Assembly: GCA_015075405.1 (NCBI GenBank)
Contig: JABTUK010000001.1
Location: 1,116,001 to 1,180,000, forward strand
DNA: 64,000 nt
DNA from: Anaerolineales bacterium
Lineage (GTDB): Bacteria > Chloroflexota > Anaerolineae > 4572-78 > J111
Direction of reading: 5' to 3'
In this document: piece by piece, positions 10,460 to 20,190 of the stretch
How positions within the stretch are numbered: the first letter of the stretch is position 1
Layout: every line of letters begins with the position of its first letter
Translations under genes and position numbers: made by a program
The notes under the pieces: model-generated
The model's database searches: none
The model's input: only the letters and a program-made list of their open reading frames with translations
Told to the model about the DNA's origin: nothing

Positions 10460-11347
10460 ATGTCAACATCAAAATCAAATCATGTCAACCAATCCCTGGC
10501 GGAAGCCCTCTGGAAAATTTACCACCGGCCCGATTTGTCCACCCCTTTGACTGAGGCCAAAAATTTACCCTGGGATGATCCCCATTTTTCTGAGCGCATG
10601 CTCCGCGAGCATCTGGACGAGTCGCACGGGGCGGCCACGCGCATTGCCGCCGAGCGAGTGGCGCAGCTTGACTGGCTGTGGACAAAGCTGAATCTGGCGG
10701 CGGGGATGCGGGTGTTGGATGTGACCTGCGGGCCGGGGTTGTATGCAGTTGAACTGGCTCGATGTGGCTGCATGGTGACTGGAGTAGATTTCAGCCCGGC
10801 GGCTATCGCCTACGCTCAGGATTTGGCTCGGAGCGAGGGCCTGACTGCTCGCTGCGCTTTTATGAAGCAGGATGTGCGTCGAATGGATTTGGCCGGAACA
10901 GGATTCGATGCGGCGCTCTTTTTATATGGGCAACTGGCCGTATTCACCAAAGCCGAAGCGCAGGCGTTGTTGGACCACCTGGCTCAGACATTGAGGCCCG
11001 GCGGAAAACTGTGCCTCGAGCTGCTCAATCAAGATCGGGTGGACAAAACGCGCAGCGAGTGGTGGTTTACCGATAACACCGGCCTATGGGGCGACCGGCC
11101 CTTTCTGCATCTGGGCGAGCGCGTCTGGTACGATGAAGAGGAAGTATCGCTGGAGCGGTTTTATATTGTCCATCTGGAGACCGGCCAGTTGACCGAAATT
11201 TCCCTTAGCGACCAGACATACTCTGTGGAAACCATGACCCGGATGCTGCATCAGGCCGGTTTTGCTGCGGTTGACGTTTATCCCGCCTGGGATCATCTGC
11301 CTTTATATGATGCCGATGAGTGGGTAGTTTACGTCGCTCAAAAATAA
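10460..11347 (+). CDS. SAM-dependent class I methyltransferase
   Basis: The product is 295 residues, with the glycine-rich SAM-binding motif VLDVTCGPGLYAVELA followed by the acidic GVDFSP, as in methyltransferase domain 25/11 families. The substrate cannot be told. ATG 10460 is the first methionine in frame; a TTG at 10448 lies closer to a CAGGAG at 10430 and is an alternative start. It stands alone, with a gap before the next lipoprotein gene. Confidence 0.8.
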   Translation: MSTSKSNHVNQSLAEALWKIYHRPDLSTPLTEAKNLPWDDPHFSERMLREHLDESHGAATRIAAERVAQLDWLWTKLNLAAGMRVLDVTCGPGLYAVELARCGCMVTGVDFSPAAIAYAQDLARSEGLTARCAFMKQDVRRMDLAGTGFDAALFLYGQLAVFTKAEAQALLDHLAQTLRPGGKLCLELLNQDRVDKTRSEWWFTDNTGLWGDRPFLHLGERVWYDEEEVSLERFYIVHLETGQLTEISLSDQTYSVETMTRMLHQAGFAAVDVYPAWDHLPLYDADEWVVYVAQK

Positions 11348-11522
11348 AAAATTACTTCCCTTTGGCCCGGTCTTAAGGTAGAATCTCGTTCCATTATTAG
11401 ACAAGTAAGTGACTGTCCAAAAATAAGTTCCCCTAAGTGCCTATGAGTTCCCAGGGAACTAAAGGAACTCGTAGGAACTCAAAACGGGAAGTAAATTTTA
11501 GACGTTTACTAAGGAGCGAGTC

Positions 11523-14174
11523 ATGCAGCAAGGCCAAACGATTTGGAGTACACTTTTTAAGCCAACCGGGGTGGGGATGCTTACCGCATTCCTGCTCGGC
11601 TGCGCCGGTCCACCCCCGGCAGCTACGCCCACCGCCACCCCTGTCCCACCCACTCCCATTGTTCAGGCGGTTGAGGTTCAACCAACCCCAACCCCTCAAA
11701 ATACATTGCCCCCTTCGCCTACCCCAACTCTTTCCCCCACTCAGGAAGCAACGCCCGTCCCGACCACAGAACCTTCACCCGTCCCCACCGTAGCAGCCTT
11801 TGAGCCGACCCTTCAAGAATACCCTGTTCCCTCCGGCTCTCACCCCCACGATGTGGCCCCCGCGCCGGATGGGGCCGTCTGGTATACGGCCCAGGCCTCG
11901 GGCGAATTGGGCCGGCTGGATCCGCACACCGGCGAAACCCGGCACATTCCCCTGGGCCAGGGATCAGCGCCCCACGGCGTGATTGTTGGGCCTGACGGCG
12001 CGCCCTGGATTACCGACAGCGGCCTCAACGCCCTCGTGCGGGTAGACCCGGCGACCGAGGAGATCCAGCTTTTCCCCCTGCCCGCCGACACCGGCTACGC
12101 CAATCTCAACACGGCCACCTTCGACAACCAGGGCGTGCTCTGGTTCACCGGGCAGAGTGGTTTTTATGGCCGGCTCGACCCGACCAGCGGCGAAATGCGG
12201 GTCTTCAATGCCCCGCGCGGGCGCGGACCTTACGGCATTGATGCCACGCCCGATGGGGATGTCTATTACGCCTCGCTGGCCGGCAGTCATATTGCCCACA
12301 TTGACCTGGCGACCGGCGCAGCCACCCCCCTTGACCCACCCACCCCCGGTCAGGGCGCCCGGCGGGTCTGGTCCGACTCGCAAGGGCGGCTTTGGGTCAG
12401 TGAATGGCAGGCCGGGCAGGTGGCGAGGTACGATCCGGCCGGCGGTGAGTGGCGCGAGTGGCCTCTCCCCGGCGAGCAGCCGCTGCCTTATGCGGTTTAC
12501 GTGGACGAGCAGGATATGGTCTGGCTGAGCGACTTCGCCGCCAATGCGCTGGTGCGCTTCGACCCGGCGACCGAAACGTTTGAGAGTTTCCCCATCCCCA
12601 GCCCGACCGCCAATGTGCGCCAGATTTTGGGCCGGCCCGGCGAGGTTTGGGGCGCGGAGTCGGGTACGGACAAGCTGGTAGTTATCCGCACTGCTGCCAC
12701 CACCGGCGATGAATCACCTGCCCCGGCCGAGGAAGAGGGATCGCTTCCTGATCCTTCTCTTTTTGAAATAACCTGGGCCGACCGGTCGTCCTTCCAGGCC
12801 GGTCTGATTCCCGGTGAGCAGGCGGTGCTGGACGACTTGCCCGGCGCGAGCGTCTATCACCTCGACGCCCAACTGAGTACTGATCTGGTCAACCTGCAAG
12901 GCCGGGAGGAAGTTCATTACACCAATCGCGAAGATGAGTCGCTGGCCGAAGTTCATTTTCGGCTGTTTCCCAATCTGGCCGATGGTTCAGCCACCATCTC
13001 CGGGGTTAAGGTGAATGGGCTGGCCGTTGAGCCGGAATACAAATTGCAGCAAAGCGCCATGCGTGTGCCGCTCTCGCCGCCGCTGCCGCCGGGCGAGTCG
13101 GTGGTTTTTCAATTGGAGTTTGCCGTGCAAGTGCCCGCCGAAGAAGGCGGCAATTACGGCACGTTTGCCTTCAAAGATGGCGTGCTGGCCCTGGCCCATT
13201 TCTACCCGCTGATTGCTGTTTATGATGATGAGGGTTGGAATGTCGAGATTGCGCCTTACATTGGCGATGTGATTTACGCCGACGCCAGCTTTTACCTGGC
13301 TCGCGTCACCGCGCCCATCAGCCAAACCCTGATCGCTTCGGGCAGTGAAATCAACCGGGAGCAAGGCGACGCGCAGCAGACTGTCACCTTTGCCGCCGGC
13401 CCCGTGCGCGATTTTTACCTGGTCGCCAGCGACCGTTATACCGTAACCAGCCGCACCGTGGGCGAAACCATCGTCAACAGCTACGCCCCCACCGAGTTGG
13501 TCGCCGGGGCCGAAATTGCGCTCGATCAGGCCGAAGCAGCTCTGCAAAGCTTTAACACCCGTTTTGGCCCGTACCCTTTCACCGAGTTCGATCTGGTCAG
13601 CACCACCAATTTTGCCCTCGGCGTCGAATATCCGGGCATTGTGGCCCTGTTGATTGATTTGTATGACCCGGCGGGGGAAGTCAGAGGTTCAGCTACGACC
13701 CCGTTGCTTGAAGGTGTAGTGGCCCATGAGGTCGCGCATCAGTGGTTTTACAGCCAGGTGGGCAACGACCAAGTGGATGAACCCTGGCTGGACGAAGCCT
13801 TGGCCCAATATGCCACCATTTTGTACTATCAGGATGTTTACGGCGAAGCGGGGGCAGCGGGCTTCCGCCGCTCGCTGGAACGGCGCTGGCAGCGGGTCAA
13901 CCGGGCCGATATTCCCATCGGCCTGCCGGTAGCCGCTTATGATGAGAGCAGCTACGGGGCCATTGTCTACGGGCGCGGGCCGCTGTTTATCGAGCAGTTG
14001 GCCGCAACGATGGGCCAGGAAACCTTTGCTAACTTTATACGCGATTATTACAGAACCAACCTGTGGGGCATTGCCACCGGTGACAGTTTCAAGCAACTGG
14101 CCGAGCAGCACTGCGCCTGCGATTTGGCTCCGCTGTTTGAGGAATGGGTTTGGGAGAAGGAGGTGGTTCAGTAA
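11523..14174 (+). CDS. Lipoprotein: Vgb-like beta-propeller fused to M1-type metallopeptidase
   Basis: AAGGAG precedes the ATG. The N-terminus has a hydrophobic segment ending in a lipobox-like LLGC and a long Thr/Pro linker. Residues ~95-390 form repeats of the virginiamycin B lyase-like (SMP-30/Vgb) propeller type, with recurring HDVAPAPDGAVWYT-like blades. The C-terminal half is an M1-family gluzincin: HEVAH at about 735, and a Glu 18 residues later in WLDEALAQY, matching HExxH-x18-E. It is expected to be an extracytoplasmic aminopeptidase. The propeller alone would suggest lyase or binding activity, so a fused binding platform is the simplest reading. Confidence 0.85.
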   Translation: MQQGQTIWSTLFKPTGVGMLTAFLLGCAGPPPAATPTATPVPPTPIVQAVEVQPTPTPQNTLPPSPTPTLSPTQEATPVPTTEPSPVPTVAAFEPTLQEYPVPSGSHPHDVAPAPDGAVWYTAQASGELGRLDPHTGETRHIPLGQGSAPHGVIVGPDGAPWITDSGLNALVRVDPATEEIQLFPLPADTGYANLNTATFDNQGVLWFTGQSGFYGRLDPTSGEMRVFNAPRGRGPYGIDATPDGDVYYASLAGSHIAHIDLATGAATPLDPPTPGQGARRVWSDSQGRLWVSEWQAGQVARYDPAGGEWREWPLPGEQPLPYAVYVDEQDMVWLSDFAANALVRFDPATETFESFPIPSPTANVRQILGRPGEVWGAESGTDKLVVIRTAATTGDESPAPAEEEGSLPDPSLFEITWADRSSFQAGLIPGEQAVLDDLPGASVYHLDAQLSTDLVNLQGREEVHYTNREDESLAEVHFRLFPNLADGSATISGVKVNGLAVEPEYKLQQSAMRVPLSPPLPPGESVVFQLEFAVQVPAEEGGNYGTFAFKDGVLALAHFYPLIAVYDDEGWNVEIAPYIGDVIYADASFYLARVTAPISQTLIASGSEINREQGDAQQTVTFAAGPVRDFYLVASDRYTVTSRTVGETIVNSYAPTELVAGAEIALDQAEAALQSFNTRFGPYPFTEFDLVSTTNFALGVEYPGIVALLIDLYDPAGEVRGSATTPLLEGVVAHEVAHQWFYSQVGNDQVDEPWLDEALAQYATILYYQDVYGEAGAAGFRRSLERRWQRVNRADIPIGLPVAAYDESSYGAIVYGRGPLFIEQLAATMGQETFANFIRDYYRTNLWGIATGDSFKQLAEQHCACDLAPLFEEWVWEKEVVQ

Positions 14175-14359
14175 AGTGGAGGAAGGTTAGAAGACTGGGA
14201 GGTGGGTAAATTTTAACCAATCTTCCGGCCTTCCAACCCTCCTTTTTTTCTGGGCAAACTCTTCTATCCCCACTTCGTAAGCCACAGGCTGCTCAATCAG
14301 CCCTTTTCCTATGCCCACTTGACCCCATCTGCCAGCGATCAATAAGACCGAAGTACAAC

Positions 14360-14388
14360 TTGACGTAATGTTATACCTATGATAATAT
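14360..14388 (+). promoter_or_regulatory. Predicted sigma-70-type promoter of the LysM gene
   Basis: TTGACG (14360-14365) and TAATAT (14383-14388) are separated by 17 bp, 66 bp before the LysM start. The 10-bp words TAATGTTATA and TAACGTTATA flank the -10 as a near-direct repeat and could be an operator. The upstream gap (14175-14359) otherwise holds an imperfect GGAAGG-type hairpin followed by a T run that may end the peptidase transcript. Confidence 0.6.
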
Positions 14389-14453
14389 TATGTAACGTTA
14401 TATAGAGTTATGTCGAATTACTGATGTTATCCACTCGGCAAAAGGAGACTTTT

Positions 14454-15896
14454 ATGAGAAGCTGGCCCAAACTTTATTATTTGCTGCTTGCGCTGGCCCT
14501 AATTTCTATATTGACCGGCTGTGAATTGGCGCGAGACAGCAGCGAAGTCTCGGATATGAGTCCCGTAGAAGCATTGCCCCCCACCCTGGCCCCGCTGGGA
14601 TCAGAAGAGACTATTTTGGCGAGCGAAGCGACCCCCGTGCCTACCGTGCTTAGCGTTCAGGCCACCGCTACCCCGGCGGCTGCGGCCAGCGGAGCGGAGA
14701 CGACCCCCATTGAGTTGGTGGCCCCCCCTGCCCAGCCGGTTGAAGCTTCAGGGGCAGTGGAGCCGGCTGCCGAAGAGAGTGCTCCGGCAGCGGAAGCCGA
14801 AGCCCCCTCTCAATCCATTGTAGTGGATGCCGCTGCGCCGGAAGCATTGCCCGAAGGCGGTCCGATTGCGGCCAATCCTCCTTTCAGCGACACTAATCCG
14901 GTCATCCCCGCAGCCAGTTCAGGTGGTAACTATATCGTCCAGGCCGGCGATACGCTGTTCAGCATCAGCCAGCGGTACGGTACCTCGGTTGAGGCCATTG
15001 TTGCGGCCAACGGCTTGACTTCCGACATCGTGCAAATCGGCCAAACGTTGAATATTCCTGGGGACGATACCTATACTGCCCCTAGCGTTGACAGTGGATA
15101 TGCGCCGGGACCCGTGCCGTATGCTCCCGGTGGGCCGGCTGGCGCTTATATTGTGACCTCTCGTGATACCCTCTTCAGCATTGCCATGCGCTACGGTACT
15201 TCGGTTGAAGCCATTGCCAGCGCCAACAATATTGCTTATCCGTATATTATTTACGAAGGCCAACCACTGATTATTCCGGGTTACGATGGCGCGATGCCGG
15301 CTCCCGGTTATAACCCCAACCAGGGTTATCCCCAACAGCCGCCCACCGATGGCTACTACCAGCAACCGCCGGTAGATGGTTATTACCAGCAGCCCGGCCA
15401 GGGCTATCCACAGCAGCCACCTGTGGACGGTTATTATCAGCAGCCCGGTCAAGGCTATGCCCAACCGCCGACCGATGGTTACTACCAGCAACCGCCGGTA
15501 GACGGTTATTACCAACAGCCCGGCCAGGGCTATCCACAGCAGCCGCCCCAGGATGGCTACTACCAGCAGCCTGGCCAGGGCTATGCCCAACCGCCCACCG
15601 ATGGTTATTACCAACAGCCCGGCCAGGGCTATCCGCAGCAGCCGTCACAGGATGGTTACTACCAGCAGCCCGGTCAAGGGTATCCTCAGCCTGGGCAAGA
15701 TGGCAACGCCTATCCTGATCCCGGCTATGGGGCGCCGATGCAGCCCGGTGGGGCCGGAACTCATACCGTTGCCGCCGGCGAAACGCTTTACTCCATTGCT
15801 CGTCGCTATGGCGTTTCCGCGGAGGCTATTGCTGCCGCCAACGGGTTGAGCAATCCTAACCAGCTTTTTGTAGGCCAGGTTCTCTACCTGCCCTAA
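14454..15896 (+). CDS. LysM-repeat lipoprotein with Q/Y/G-rich tandem repeats
   Basis: The start at 14454 has AAAAGGAG 6 nt upstream. The signal segment ends in LTGC, a lipobox. Three LysM domains bind peptidoglycan or chitin-type glycans: two adjacent ones ([13 protein letters not shown] and [13 protein letters not shown]) and one at the C-terminus ([13 protein letters not shown]). Between the second and third is a tandem array of GYYQQP / GQGYPQ units. The protein is likely lipid-anchored outside the membrane and holds or shapes the wall. The acidic Ala/Glu/Pro stretch after the lipobox looks like a flexible spacer. Confidence 0.9.
   Translation: MRSWPKLYYLLLALALISILTGCELARDSSEVSDMSPVEALPPTLAPLGSEETILASEATPVPTVLSVQATATPAAAASGAETTPIELVAPPAQPVEASGAVEPAAEESAPAAEAEAPSQSIVVDAAAPEALPEGGPIAANPPFSDTNPVIPAASSGGNYIVQAGDTLFSISQRYGTSVEAIVAANGLTSDIVQIGQTLNIPGDDTYTAPSVDSGYAPGPVPYAPGGPAGAYIVTSRDTLFSIAMRYGTSVEAIASANNIAYPYIIYEGQPLIIPGYDGAMPAPGYNPNQGYPQQPPTDGYYQQPPVDGYYQQPGQGYPQQPPVDGYYQQPGQGYAQPPTDGYYQQPPVDGYYQQPGQGYPQQPPQDGYYQQPGQGYAQPPTDGYYQQPGQGYPQQPSQDGYYQQPGQGYPQPGQDGNAYPDPGYGAPMQPGGAGTHTVAAGETLYSIARRYGVSAEAIAAANGLSNPNQLFVGQVLYLP
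15301..15720 (+). repeat. Coding tandem repeats (GYYQQP / GQGYPQ units)
   Basis: Units of about 24-36 bp recur roughly ten times inside the LysM gene, each encoding a DGYYQQP or GQGYPQQP word. Codon-level divergence between units (for example CAACCGCC and CAGCAGCC) shows they are not all fresh duplications. Such arrays readily gain or lose units by slippage. Confidence 0.85.
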
Positions 15897-15921
15897 CTCA
15901 TCTTTCCTGCTGCCAATCTAT

Positions 15922-15955
15922 CAAAATCCTGCCCACCTTTGGGGGCAGGATTTTG
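15922..15955 (+). terminator. Rho-independent terminator after the LysM gene
   Basis: A perfect 13-bp stem (15922-15934 with 15943-15955) with an 8-base loop is followed by TTGTTTTT. It starts 26 bp after the stop codon. Confidence 0.9.
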
Positions 15956-16009
15956 TTGTTTTTAACCGGGTGACTGCTTCATCCATTTGGCGATTAATTG
16001 GATTGAGGC

Positions 16010-16049
16010 TATAGTTTAGGGGTAAATTCCACCGGAAAGAGAAACTATA
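16010..16049 (+). promoter_or_regulatory. Inverted repeat in the leader of the DsbA-like gene
   Basis: TATAGTTT (16010-16017) pairs perfectly with AAACTATA (16042-16049), ending 4 bp before the start codon. The only Shine-Dalgarno-like stretch (GGAAAGAG) lies in the loop. It could be an operator or a translational control hairpin; nothing else supports a choice. Confidence 0.4.
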
Positions 16050-16053
16050 CGCT

Positions 16054-16770
16054 ATGCGATTTTGGCTCTGGCTCTGGTTAAGTTCCATTGTATTCATTGT
16101 TGCCGCTTGCGGAAGTACGGTTGCGGAGGCCCCGCTGGCAGTGTCTACACCGACTGTTCCTATCACGGTAGAGGCGACAACAGAAGTCGCCACCAAAGCC
16201 ATGGCTCCGCTCGAAGCGGTTGATTGGCTCACCGTCGAGGGTAAAACTGCCGACAACCTGCCCTACCTGGGCAACCCCGAAGCGCCGGTGACGCTCATTG
16301 ATTATTCTGACTTTCTGTGAGGGACGTGTCGTTCCTACGTGTTAGGAACCGAACCGCAGCTTGAGCAAAACTATGTCAAAAGCGGCCAGGTCAAGTTGGT
16401 TTTTAACCCCATGATAGACCTGGGCGAAGGCTCGCGGCAGGCGCACCAGGCAGCGGCCTGCGCCGGAGAACAGGGTAAATTCTGGCCTATGCACGATCTT
16501 TTGTTTGAAAACCAGGGCATGTTGTACAGCGGCGATGTGCGCCAGGTGAGCAAGAAGTTGGCGGCTCAACTTCCGCTTGATACTGCCCAGTTTAATGCCT
16601 GCCTTGACGAGCAGCGCACGGCTGAATTGGTCCAAAGCCAGGAAGACCGCCGCCGCCAGCTTGGGATTCGCACCCGGCCTACCTTTGATGTGAACGGCCA
16701 GTTGATTGTCGGCGGCCAGCCGTTTGAGGTTTTTCAGGCCGCCATCGAGCCGCTGCTTGGGCCGAAATGA
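16054..16770 (+). CDS. DsbA-like lipoprotein, candidate selenoprotein (UGTC active site)
   Basis: One frame runs from ATG 16054 to 16770 with a single in-frame TGA at 16318-16320. Read through, it gives a 238-residue protein: signal segment with lipobox VAAC (Cys19), a linker, then a DsbA/thioredoxin_4 domain. The TGA is residue 89 and occupies the first position of the active-site motif, DYSDFL-U-GTC, with resolving Cys92; the cis-Pro loop TRPT lies near the C-terminus. The downstream half keeps a normal coding pattern, and the next gene overlaps the end by 4 bp, implying that full-length translation matters. A likely role is extracytoplasmic thiol or disulfide chemistry. Alternatives are a nonsense mutation or a base error. 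Confidence 0.8.
16318..16349 (+). promoter_or_regulatory. Candidate bacterial SECIS element after TGA 16318
   Basis: Ten nucleotides after the TGA begins a perfect 7-bp stem, GTTCCTA (16331-16337) with TAGGAAC (16343-16349), closing a five-base loop CGTGT. The loop starts 18 nt from the TGA and has G at its second position. The published bacterial SECIS pattern is a hairpin with a loop 16-37 nt from the UGA and G in the first two loop positions, so this fits. Confidence 0.7.
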
Positions 16771-17318
16771 TTTTTAAGCAACAACTGGCCGGCTGGCTGC
16801 AACGTTTTCGGCTGCTGCGCTGGCTGCTGGCAGTAGCGGTGCGTCTGGTGGTCCCCCGCCATTACGTGGGCGCGGTGGGCGCTATCTTCAACGAGGCCGG
16901 CCAGGTATTGGTGATGGAGCATGTTTTCCGGCCGCATTTTCCCTGGGGACTGCCCGGCGGCTGGGTGGAACGGGGCGAAGACCCGGCGGAAACCGTCCGG
17001 CGGGAGGTTGAAGAAGAACTGGCGCTGGCCATCGAGGTCAAACAGTTGGTGCTGTGCATGCAGCAAGGCGGCCCTATCATCAAAAATACAACCCCTTCGG
17101 GTCTGGGCTTGGTTTACTACTGTCGTTTGCTAGGCGATACCCACACCGTAGCCAAAGCTATAAGTCAAGCTGTTCAAAATCATGAAATCCTCTCCATCGA
17201 GTGGGTGGACCCGACTACCATGCCGCATAAGCTGTCCCCTCTGGAACAAAACGGGGTTCTTCTGGCCCGGCAGATATTCGAGCAGGAGCAGGTAAGTCAG
17301 AAATTGTCCAAGTTTTGA
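16767..17318 (+). CDS. Nudix hydrolase
   Basis: The ATG overlaps the stop of the DsbA-like gene (ATGA), suggesting translational coupling. The Nudix box is clear from GGWVERGEDPAETV through REVEEEL, giving the GX5EX7REUXEE pattern. Members hydrolyse nucleoside diphosphates linked to another group; the substrate cannot be inferred. The first ~35 residues carry a basic/hydrophobic stretch before the domain. The gene ends in TGA, showing that TGA is a normal stop in this genome. Confidence 0.9.
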   Translation: MIFKQQLAGWLQRFRLLRWLLAVAVRLVVPRHYVGAVGAIFNEAGQVLVMEHVFRPHFPWGLPGGWVERGEDPAETVRREVEEELALAIEVKQLVLCMQQGGPIIKNTTPSGLGLVYYCRLLGDTHTVAKAISQAVQNHEILSIEWVDPTTMPHKLSPLEQNGVLLARQIFEQEQVSQKLSKF

Positions 17319-17435
17319 TAGTCGTCGCCTAAAAGTGGCCTCAAAAATTTGAGAGAATTGGTCATACAGCTTTTCGTCAACTTATGTTTTAATGGGTAAG
17401 TTTAATCAGCCTATTTACAAAGTAAGGAGACTCTG

Positions 17436-18326
17436 ATGCCAACTTACCCCTTTATGCAAGTAGACGCTTTTACCGACCGGCCTCTGGGTGGCAACCCGTG
17501 CGCCATCCTGTTCGAGACGGATGACATGGATGAGGCCACCATGCAGGCCATTGCCAGGGAAATGAACCTATCCGAAACGGCCTTTGTGCGCCGCTCTGCC
17601 GTGGCCGATTTTGGGGTACGCTACTTCACCCCCGCCGAAGAAATTCCGCTGGCCGGGCACCCCACCATTGCTACCACCTTTGCCCTGGTAGATACGGGCC
17701 GGCTGGCTCTAACCGGCGACATGACCCGCCTGACCCTGGAATTGCAAGTTGGGCCGATTCCGGTGGAGATTTTCGCCAGCGGGGGAAAAGCGCAGCGGAT
17801 TGTGATGACCCAAAAAAAGCCGCTCTTTTTAAAAACCTATGACCCCGCCGAAATCCTGCCCGTGTTCAACCTGACCCCGGACGATGCGCTGCCGGGCGTG
17901 CCGATTCAGACGGTCAGCACTGGCACGCCACAGTTGATGGTTGCCTTGCGTAACCACGACGCCTTGCGCCGCGCCCGGCTCGAAATGCCGGCTTATGCCG
18001 AACTTCGCGCCCGCGCCGATTTTTTCAGCCCCCACCTCTTTTGCCTGGACGGCGTAACCGAAGCCGGGCAGACTTTTGCTCGCCACTTTGGCACGCCCCC
18101 TGATACAATGGAAGACCCGTTTACCGGCTCGGCTACCGGCGGGATGGCGGCTTTTCTATGGCGCTATGGCTTGCTTGAAGAGCCTACTTTTATCGCCGAA
18201 CAGGGGCACTGGCTGGGGCGGCCCGGCCAGGCAACAGTCGAGGTTGTCGGCCCGCGTGACGATATTGAAACGGTCAAAGTTGGCGGTGGAGCGGTTACAA
18301 TTGTGCGCGGCGAATTGACCTTGTAA
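17436..18326 (+). CDS. PhzF-family isomerase/epimerase-like protein
   Basis: AAGGAG lies 6-8 nt before the ATG. The 296-residue length and the start (PFMQVDAFTDRPLGGNP) match the PhzF/DapF-fold family. NLSETAF places the conserved catalytic Glu at residue 47, and a second half carries DPFTGSATG. Family members isomerise small carboxylic acids (PhzF acts in phenazine synthesis), but most such genes have unknown substrates. No phenazine genes are nearby. Confidence 0.88.
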   Translation: MPTYPFMQVDAFTDRPLGGNPCAILFETDDMDEATMQAIAREMNLSETAFVRRSAVADFGVRYFTPAEEIPLAGHPTIATTFALVDTGRLALTGDMTRLTLELQVGPIPVEIFASGGKAQRIVMTQKKPLFLKTYDPAEILPVFNLTPDDALPGVPIQTVSTGTPQLMVALRNHDALRRARLEMPAYAELRARADFFSPHLFCLDGVTEAGQTFARHFGTPPDTMEDPFTGSATGGMAAFLWRYGLLEEPTFIAEQGHWLGRPGQATVEVVGPRDDIETVKVGGGAVTIVRGELTL

Positions 18327-18331
18327 CCTGT

Positions 18332-18469
18332 AGGCAGTTCCAAGATTAAAATCATCCAATTATTCTCACCAGCGTGATGCGTGATGCGTAAGAAATCTTG
18401 TCTGGAAACCATCACGCATCACGCATTACGTATCACGGACTTTGGATAATTATTTTCTTGGAGTTGCCT
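18332..18469. repeat. Dispersed 138-bp inverted-repeat element, copy 1
   Basis: Outer arms starting AGGCAGTTCCAAGA and ending TCTTGGAGTTGCCT pair over about 29 bp with a few mismatches or G-T pairs. Inside is a second hairpin of GTGATGCGTGATGCGT words pairing with ACGCATCACGCAT-type words. It fills the whole gap between two convergent genes. A second copy of nearly equal length lies at 32616. Confidence 0.75.
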
Positions 18470-18471
18470 TC

Positions 18472-20190
18472 TTACACCTGCTCCCTCGTCTCTTCCATGT
18501 CTAATATATCGCGCACCTTGCGAATGAGCCGTTGGGCAGAAAAAGGTTTCTGTAGAAATGAAATTCCTAATTCTGGCAAACCATAACGAATGATCTTACT
18601 GTCAGTATAACCCGACATGAACACAACCTTGAGCTGGGGACGAACCGCCTTGAGCCGATCGGCCAACTCCGTCCCCCCCATCTTGGGCATAACCATATCC
18701 GTTACCAACAAATGGATTTCTTTTTCAAGCTGGGCCAGGCGGAGAGCTTCCTGGCCGGTGGCGGCTTCCAGAACTGTGTAGCCTTGTTGGCGCAAGGCGC
18801 GAGCCGCCAGATCGCGCACCGCTGCCTCATCTTCGGCTAACAGGATGGTTTCGCTGCCTTGCGCCAGCAGGTCGAGTGGTTCAGATTTGGGCAGTGGGCT
18901 GGCTACTCCGCCAACGCGGGGTAGGTAAATTTTGAAGGTGGTCCCCTCGCCCAACTCGCTATAGGCCCGGATATGGCCACCGCTCTGTTTGACGATGCCA
19001 AAACAGGTAGCCAACCCTAAACCCGTGCCTTTGCCCACTTCTTTGGTAGTGAAGAAGGGTTCGAACAGACGCGCCTTGACCTCCTCGGTCATGCCAATGC
19101 CTGTATCCGTAACTGCTAAAAGAATGTATTCACCCGGCGTAACTTCAAGGTGACGGCGGGCAAACTGATGATCGAGGGTTACGTTAGCTGTCTCGATGAT
19201 TAATTCCCCGCCATTGGGCATCGCATCACGAGCATTGACCGCCAGGTTGACCAACACCTGCTCCAATTGGCCGGGGTCAGCTTTGATTGGGGCTAAGTCT
19301 GGGGCCAGGGTGGTGGTTAGTTTGATATCTTCACCAATGAGGCGGTTCAACATATTGTTGATGTTGAGAACGATGTCGTTCAAGTTGACGATCTGCGGGT
19401 TTATGATTTGCCTTCGGGCGAAGGCTAACAACTGGCGGGTTAGGTTGGCGGCGCGTTGGACCGTATTTTGAATGCCTTGAATATCGCTCCCGGCGGGATG
19501 ATCGGCGGGTAAGGCGGCCAAAGCCATTCCGGCATAACCCAAAATGGCCGTTAATAAGTTGTTAAAATCATGGGCCACGCCACCGGCTAACTGGCCCACC
19601 GCTTCCAGCTTTTGCAAATGGAGCAGTTGCTGCTCTAGTTGGGTCCTGATCTCTTCCGCTCGTTTGCGCTCGGTAATTTCTGCCCGAAGCTCCTGGGCAT
19701 AAATAACAGCTTGCCGGTAGGCGGTTTTGACCTGCTTCTGGGCGGTGATGTCCCGAATAACCGATACCGTGACCATCCGTCCCCGGTAGGGAATGGGTCT
19801 ACTCCTAATTTCAAGGGGAAAAGTCATCCCCCCTTTCCTCAAGCCTATCGCTTCATAAGCGTCTGGATATTCTGTGACGATGTTCTTTAGCGCGAGATCA
19901 CGCGACTTGGGCGCGATCAAATCCAGGATGTTTTGCCCAATAAATTCCGAAAGTTGGTAGCCAAACGCCTCGGCCATTTTGAGGTTAGCGTCTAAAATTT
20001 GACGCCGATCATGAATCGCAACCCCTTCAAAGGTGGCTTCGGACCATTGGCGAAACCGTTCTTCACTCTCTCGTAGGGCTGCCTCCAGCCGTTGCTGGTT
20101 GGCTGCCAGCTCTTCTAAATTGGCGACTTTTTGGCGCAATTTGGCCAGTTCATGGATCAAGTGAGCTTTGGTCTGGTGGTCTTCATTCAT
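18472..20190 (-). CDS. PAS-domain hybrid sensor histidine kinase
   Basis: The product is 572 residues. Order: a short N-terminal coiled coil (about 5-48), a PAS sensor domain (45-150), a HisKA phosphoacceptor region with GGVAHDFNN (His207), an HATPase domain ([25 protein letters not shown]), and a C-terminal receiver domain from about 446 with acceptor Asp498 in [11 protein letters not shown]. No membrane segment is seen, so it senses a cytoplasmic signal. No DNA-binding response regulator is adjacent. It converges on the PhzF gene across the repeat element. Confidence 0.93.
   Translation of the reverse strand: MNEDHQTKAHLIHELAKLRQKVANLEELAANQQRLEAALRESEERFRQWSEATFEGVAIHDRRQILDANLKMAEAFGYQLSEFIGQNILDLIAPKSRDLALKNIVTEYPDAYEAIGLRKGGMTFPLEIRSRPIPYRGRMVTVSVIRDITAQKQVKTAYRQAVIYAQELRAEITERKRAEEIRTQLEQQLLHLQKLEAVGQLAGGVAHDFNNLLTAILGYAGMALAALPADHPAGSDIQGIQNTVQRAANLTRQLLAFARRQIINPQIVNLNDIVLNINNMLNRLIGEDIKLTTTLAPDLAPIKADPGQLEQVLVNLAVNARDAMPNGGELIIETANVTLDHQFARRHLEVTPGEYILLAVTDTGIGMTEEVKARLFEPFFTTKEVGKGTGLGLATCFGIVKQSGGHIRAYSELGEGTTFKIYLPRVGGVASPLPKSEPLDLLAQGSETILLAEDEAAVRDLAARALRQQGYTVLEAATGQEALRLAQLEKEIHLLVTDMVMPKMGGTELADRLKAVRPQLKVVFMSGYTDSKIIRYGLPELGISFLQKPFSAQRLIRKVRDILDMEETREQV

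Noticed and set aside
15301..15720. CRISPR or minisatellite array
   Set aside because: It is in frame and codes for low-complexity protein; there are no unique spacers.
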